In this document: positions 13,760 to 14,758 of the stretch, piece after piece
Layout: each line of letters begins with the position of its first letter
Numbering within the stretch: position 1 is the stretch's first letter
From: JAULUH01 sp032111745
Lineage (GTDB): Bacteria > Chloroflexota > Anaerolineae > JAAEKA01
Length of the DNA: 14,758 bases
Assembly (NCBI GenBank): GCA_032111745.1
Contig: JAULUH010000091.1
Location: 1 to 14,758 of the forward strand
Reading direction: 5' to 3'
Position numbers and translations under genes: made by a program
Notes under the pieces: model-generated
Databases searched by the model: none
Told to the model about the DNA's origin: nothing
Seen by the model: only the letters and a program-made list of their open reading frames with translations

Positions 13760-14758
13760 TTAGGTACCCTCCGTCCACGACGTCAGGTATGCCTGCTGCT
13801 CCGGCGTCAGGACGTCGATCTGGATGCCCATGGCCTCCAGCTTCAGGCGAGCGACCTCCTGGTCCAGGTGCTCGGGCACCGAGTACACGTCGTTGGCCAG
13901 CTCGTGGGCATGCTGGCGCAGATAATTCAGGCTCATGGCCTGGTTGGCAAAGCTCATGTCCATCACGCTGGCCGGATGGCCCTCGGCTGCCGCCAGGTTG
14001 ATCAGGCGCCCTTCGCCCGCCAGGTAGATGTGCCGGCCATCGCGCAGGACGTACTCGTCCAGCTGGTGCCGCACCCGGCGCCACTCACGGCTCAAGGACT
14101 CCAGCGCCGGAATGTTGATCTCCACGTTGAAGTGGCCGGAGTTGGCCAGGATGGCACCGTCGCGCATCACCTCAAAGTGGTGCCGGTCGAGCACGTTGAT
14201 GTCGCCGGTGGCGGAGCAGAAGATGTCGCCGATCCGCGCGGCCTCCATCATGGGCATGACGCGGAAGCCGTCCATGACCGCTTCCAGCGCCTTCAGCGGA
14301 TCGACCTCGGTGACGATCACGTTGGCGCCCAGCCCCTTGGCCCGCATGGCGATGCCGCGGCTGCACCAACCGTAGCCGGCGACGACGAAGTTCTTGCCGG
14401 CCAGCAGGACGTTGGTGGCCCGCACGATGCCGTCGATGGTGCTCTGGCCGGTGCCATAGCGGTTGTCGAACAGGTGCTTGGTCATGGCGTCGTTCACGGC
14501 AATGACCGGATACTTGAGCGCACCGTCCCGGGCCATGGCCTTGAGCCGGATGACGCCCGTGGTGGTCTCCTCAGTGCCGCCCACCATGCCTGGCAGCAGG
14601 TCAGGGCGCTCGCTGTGCAGGGTCGCCAGCAGGTCACAGCCGTCGTCCATGGTGACGTGGGGCTTGTGGTCCAGCGCGGCATGGATGTGGCGGTAGTAGG
14701 TTTCGTTGTCCTCCCCCTTGATGGCGAAGACCGGCATCTCGTAGGTGGCGACCAGGGC
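13760..14758 (-). CDS. ahcY: Adenosylhomocysteinase (S-adenosylhomocysteine hydrolase), 5' end outside window
   Basis: Hydrolyses S-adenosylhomocysteine to homocysteine and adenosine, relieving product inhibition of methyltransferases. 332 residues are visible; the frame is open through 14758, so roughly the first 80-90 residues are missing. Clear family blocks, numbered in the visible part, include PVFAIKGEDNETYYRHI (about 9-25), DDGCDLLATLH (38-48), GGTEETTTGV (60-69), the NAD-binding AGYGWCSRGIAMRAKGLGA (about 126-144), TGDINVLDRHHF (about 184-195) and NSGHFNVEI (about 205-213). It ends LTPEQQAYLTSWTEGT and lacks the KPDHYRY tail of eukaryotic and many bacterial enzymes, as in archaeal and Thermotoga-type AhcY. 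The stop is TAA at 13760-13762. It precedes metK in the same direction. Identity is certain; the start cannot be seen. Confidence 0.96.
   Translation of the reverse strand, partial: ALVATYEMPVFAIKGEDNETYYRHIHAALDHKPHVTMDDGCDLLATLHSERPDLLPGMVGGTEETTTGVIRLKAMARDGALKYPVIAVNDAMTKHLFDNRYGTGQSTIDGIVRATNVLLAGKNFVVAGYGWCSRGIAMRAKGLGANVIVTEVDPLKALEAVMDGFRVMPMMEAARIGDIFCSATGDINVLDRHHFEVMRDGAILANSGHFNVEINIPALESLSREWRRVRHQLDEYVLRDGRHIYLAGEGRLINLAAAEGHPASVMDMSFANQAMSLNYLRQHAHELANDVYSVPEHLDQEVARLKLEAMGIQIDVLTPEQQAYLTSWTEGT

Overview
The window is GC-rich (about two thirds G+C by eye) and densely coded. Every gene lies on the minus strand, so transcription runs from high to low coordinates. Gene types, the short archaeal-like C-terminus of AhcY, the GT-C glycosyltransferase with C-terminal beta-sandwich domains, and the palindromic intergenic repeats suggest a Chloroflexota (Anaerolineae/Caldilineae-like) bacterium. 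That assignment is inference; there is no rRNA or other marker to settle it.

Layout in transcription order. (1) Activated-methyl cycle: ahcY (3' part, runs off the right edge), then three 43-bp tandem palindromes, then metK, then two GC-rich hairpins. (2) Nucleotide-sugar block, behind a good sigma-70-like promoter at 12255-12283: rmd, a hairpin-forming repeat, gmd, glmM, and a second alpha-D-phosphohexomutase. gmd and rmd together make GDP-D-rhamnose from GDP-mannose. glmM supplies glucosamine-1-phosphate for UDP-GlcNAc. (3) A housekeeping pair: tatD and a long-chain trans-polyprenyl diphosphate synthase. (4) Surface-glycan block: a GT2 glycosyltransferase, a 7-bp tandem repeat, a GT4 glycosyltransferase, a GT-C membrane glycosyltransferase, and the N-terminal part of an O-antigen ligase/polymerase-like membrane protein that leaves the window at base 1 and has its own near-consensus promoter.

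Taken together the middle and left of the window look like an exopolysaccharide or O-antigen-type locus built around D-rhamnose: sugar activation, cytoplasmic glycosyl transfer, then membrane-embedded transfer and polymerisation or ligation. No GDP-mannose pyrophosphorylase, flippase or initiating phosphoglycosyltransferase is visible here.

I did not find a novel defence system, CRISPR array, RNA gene, transposase or prophage. The least ordinary content is non-coding. All four gaps longer than 100 bp carry a different repeat family, each starting within about 20 nt of the stop codon of the gene upstream in transcription, or overlapping that stop. The O-antigen ligase-like gene has a TTGACA-N17-TATAAC promoter so close to its start codon that its mRNA is predicted to be leaderless. 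The largest gap between genes is 229 bp, so no stretch over 300 bases lacks a gene.
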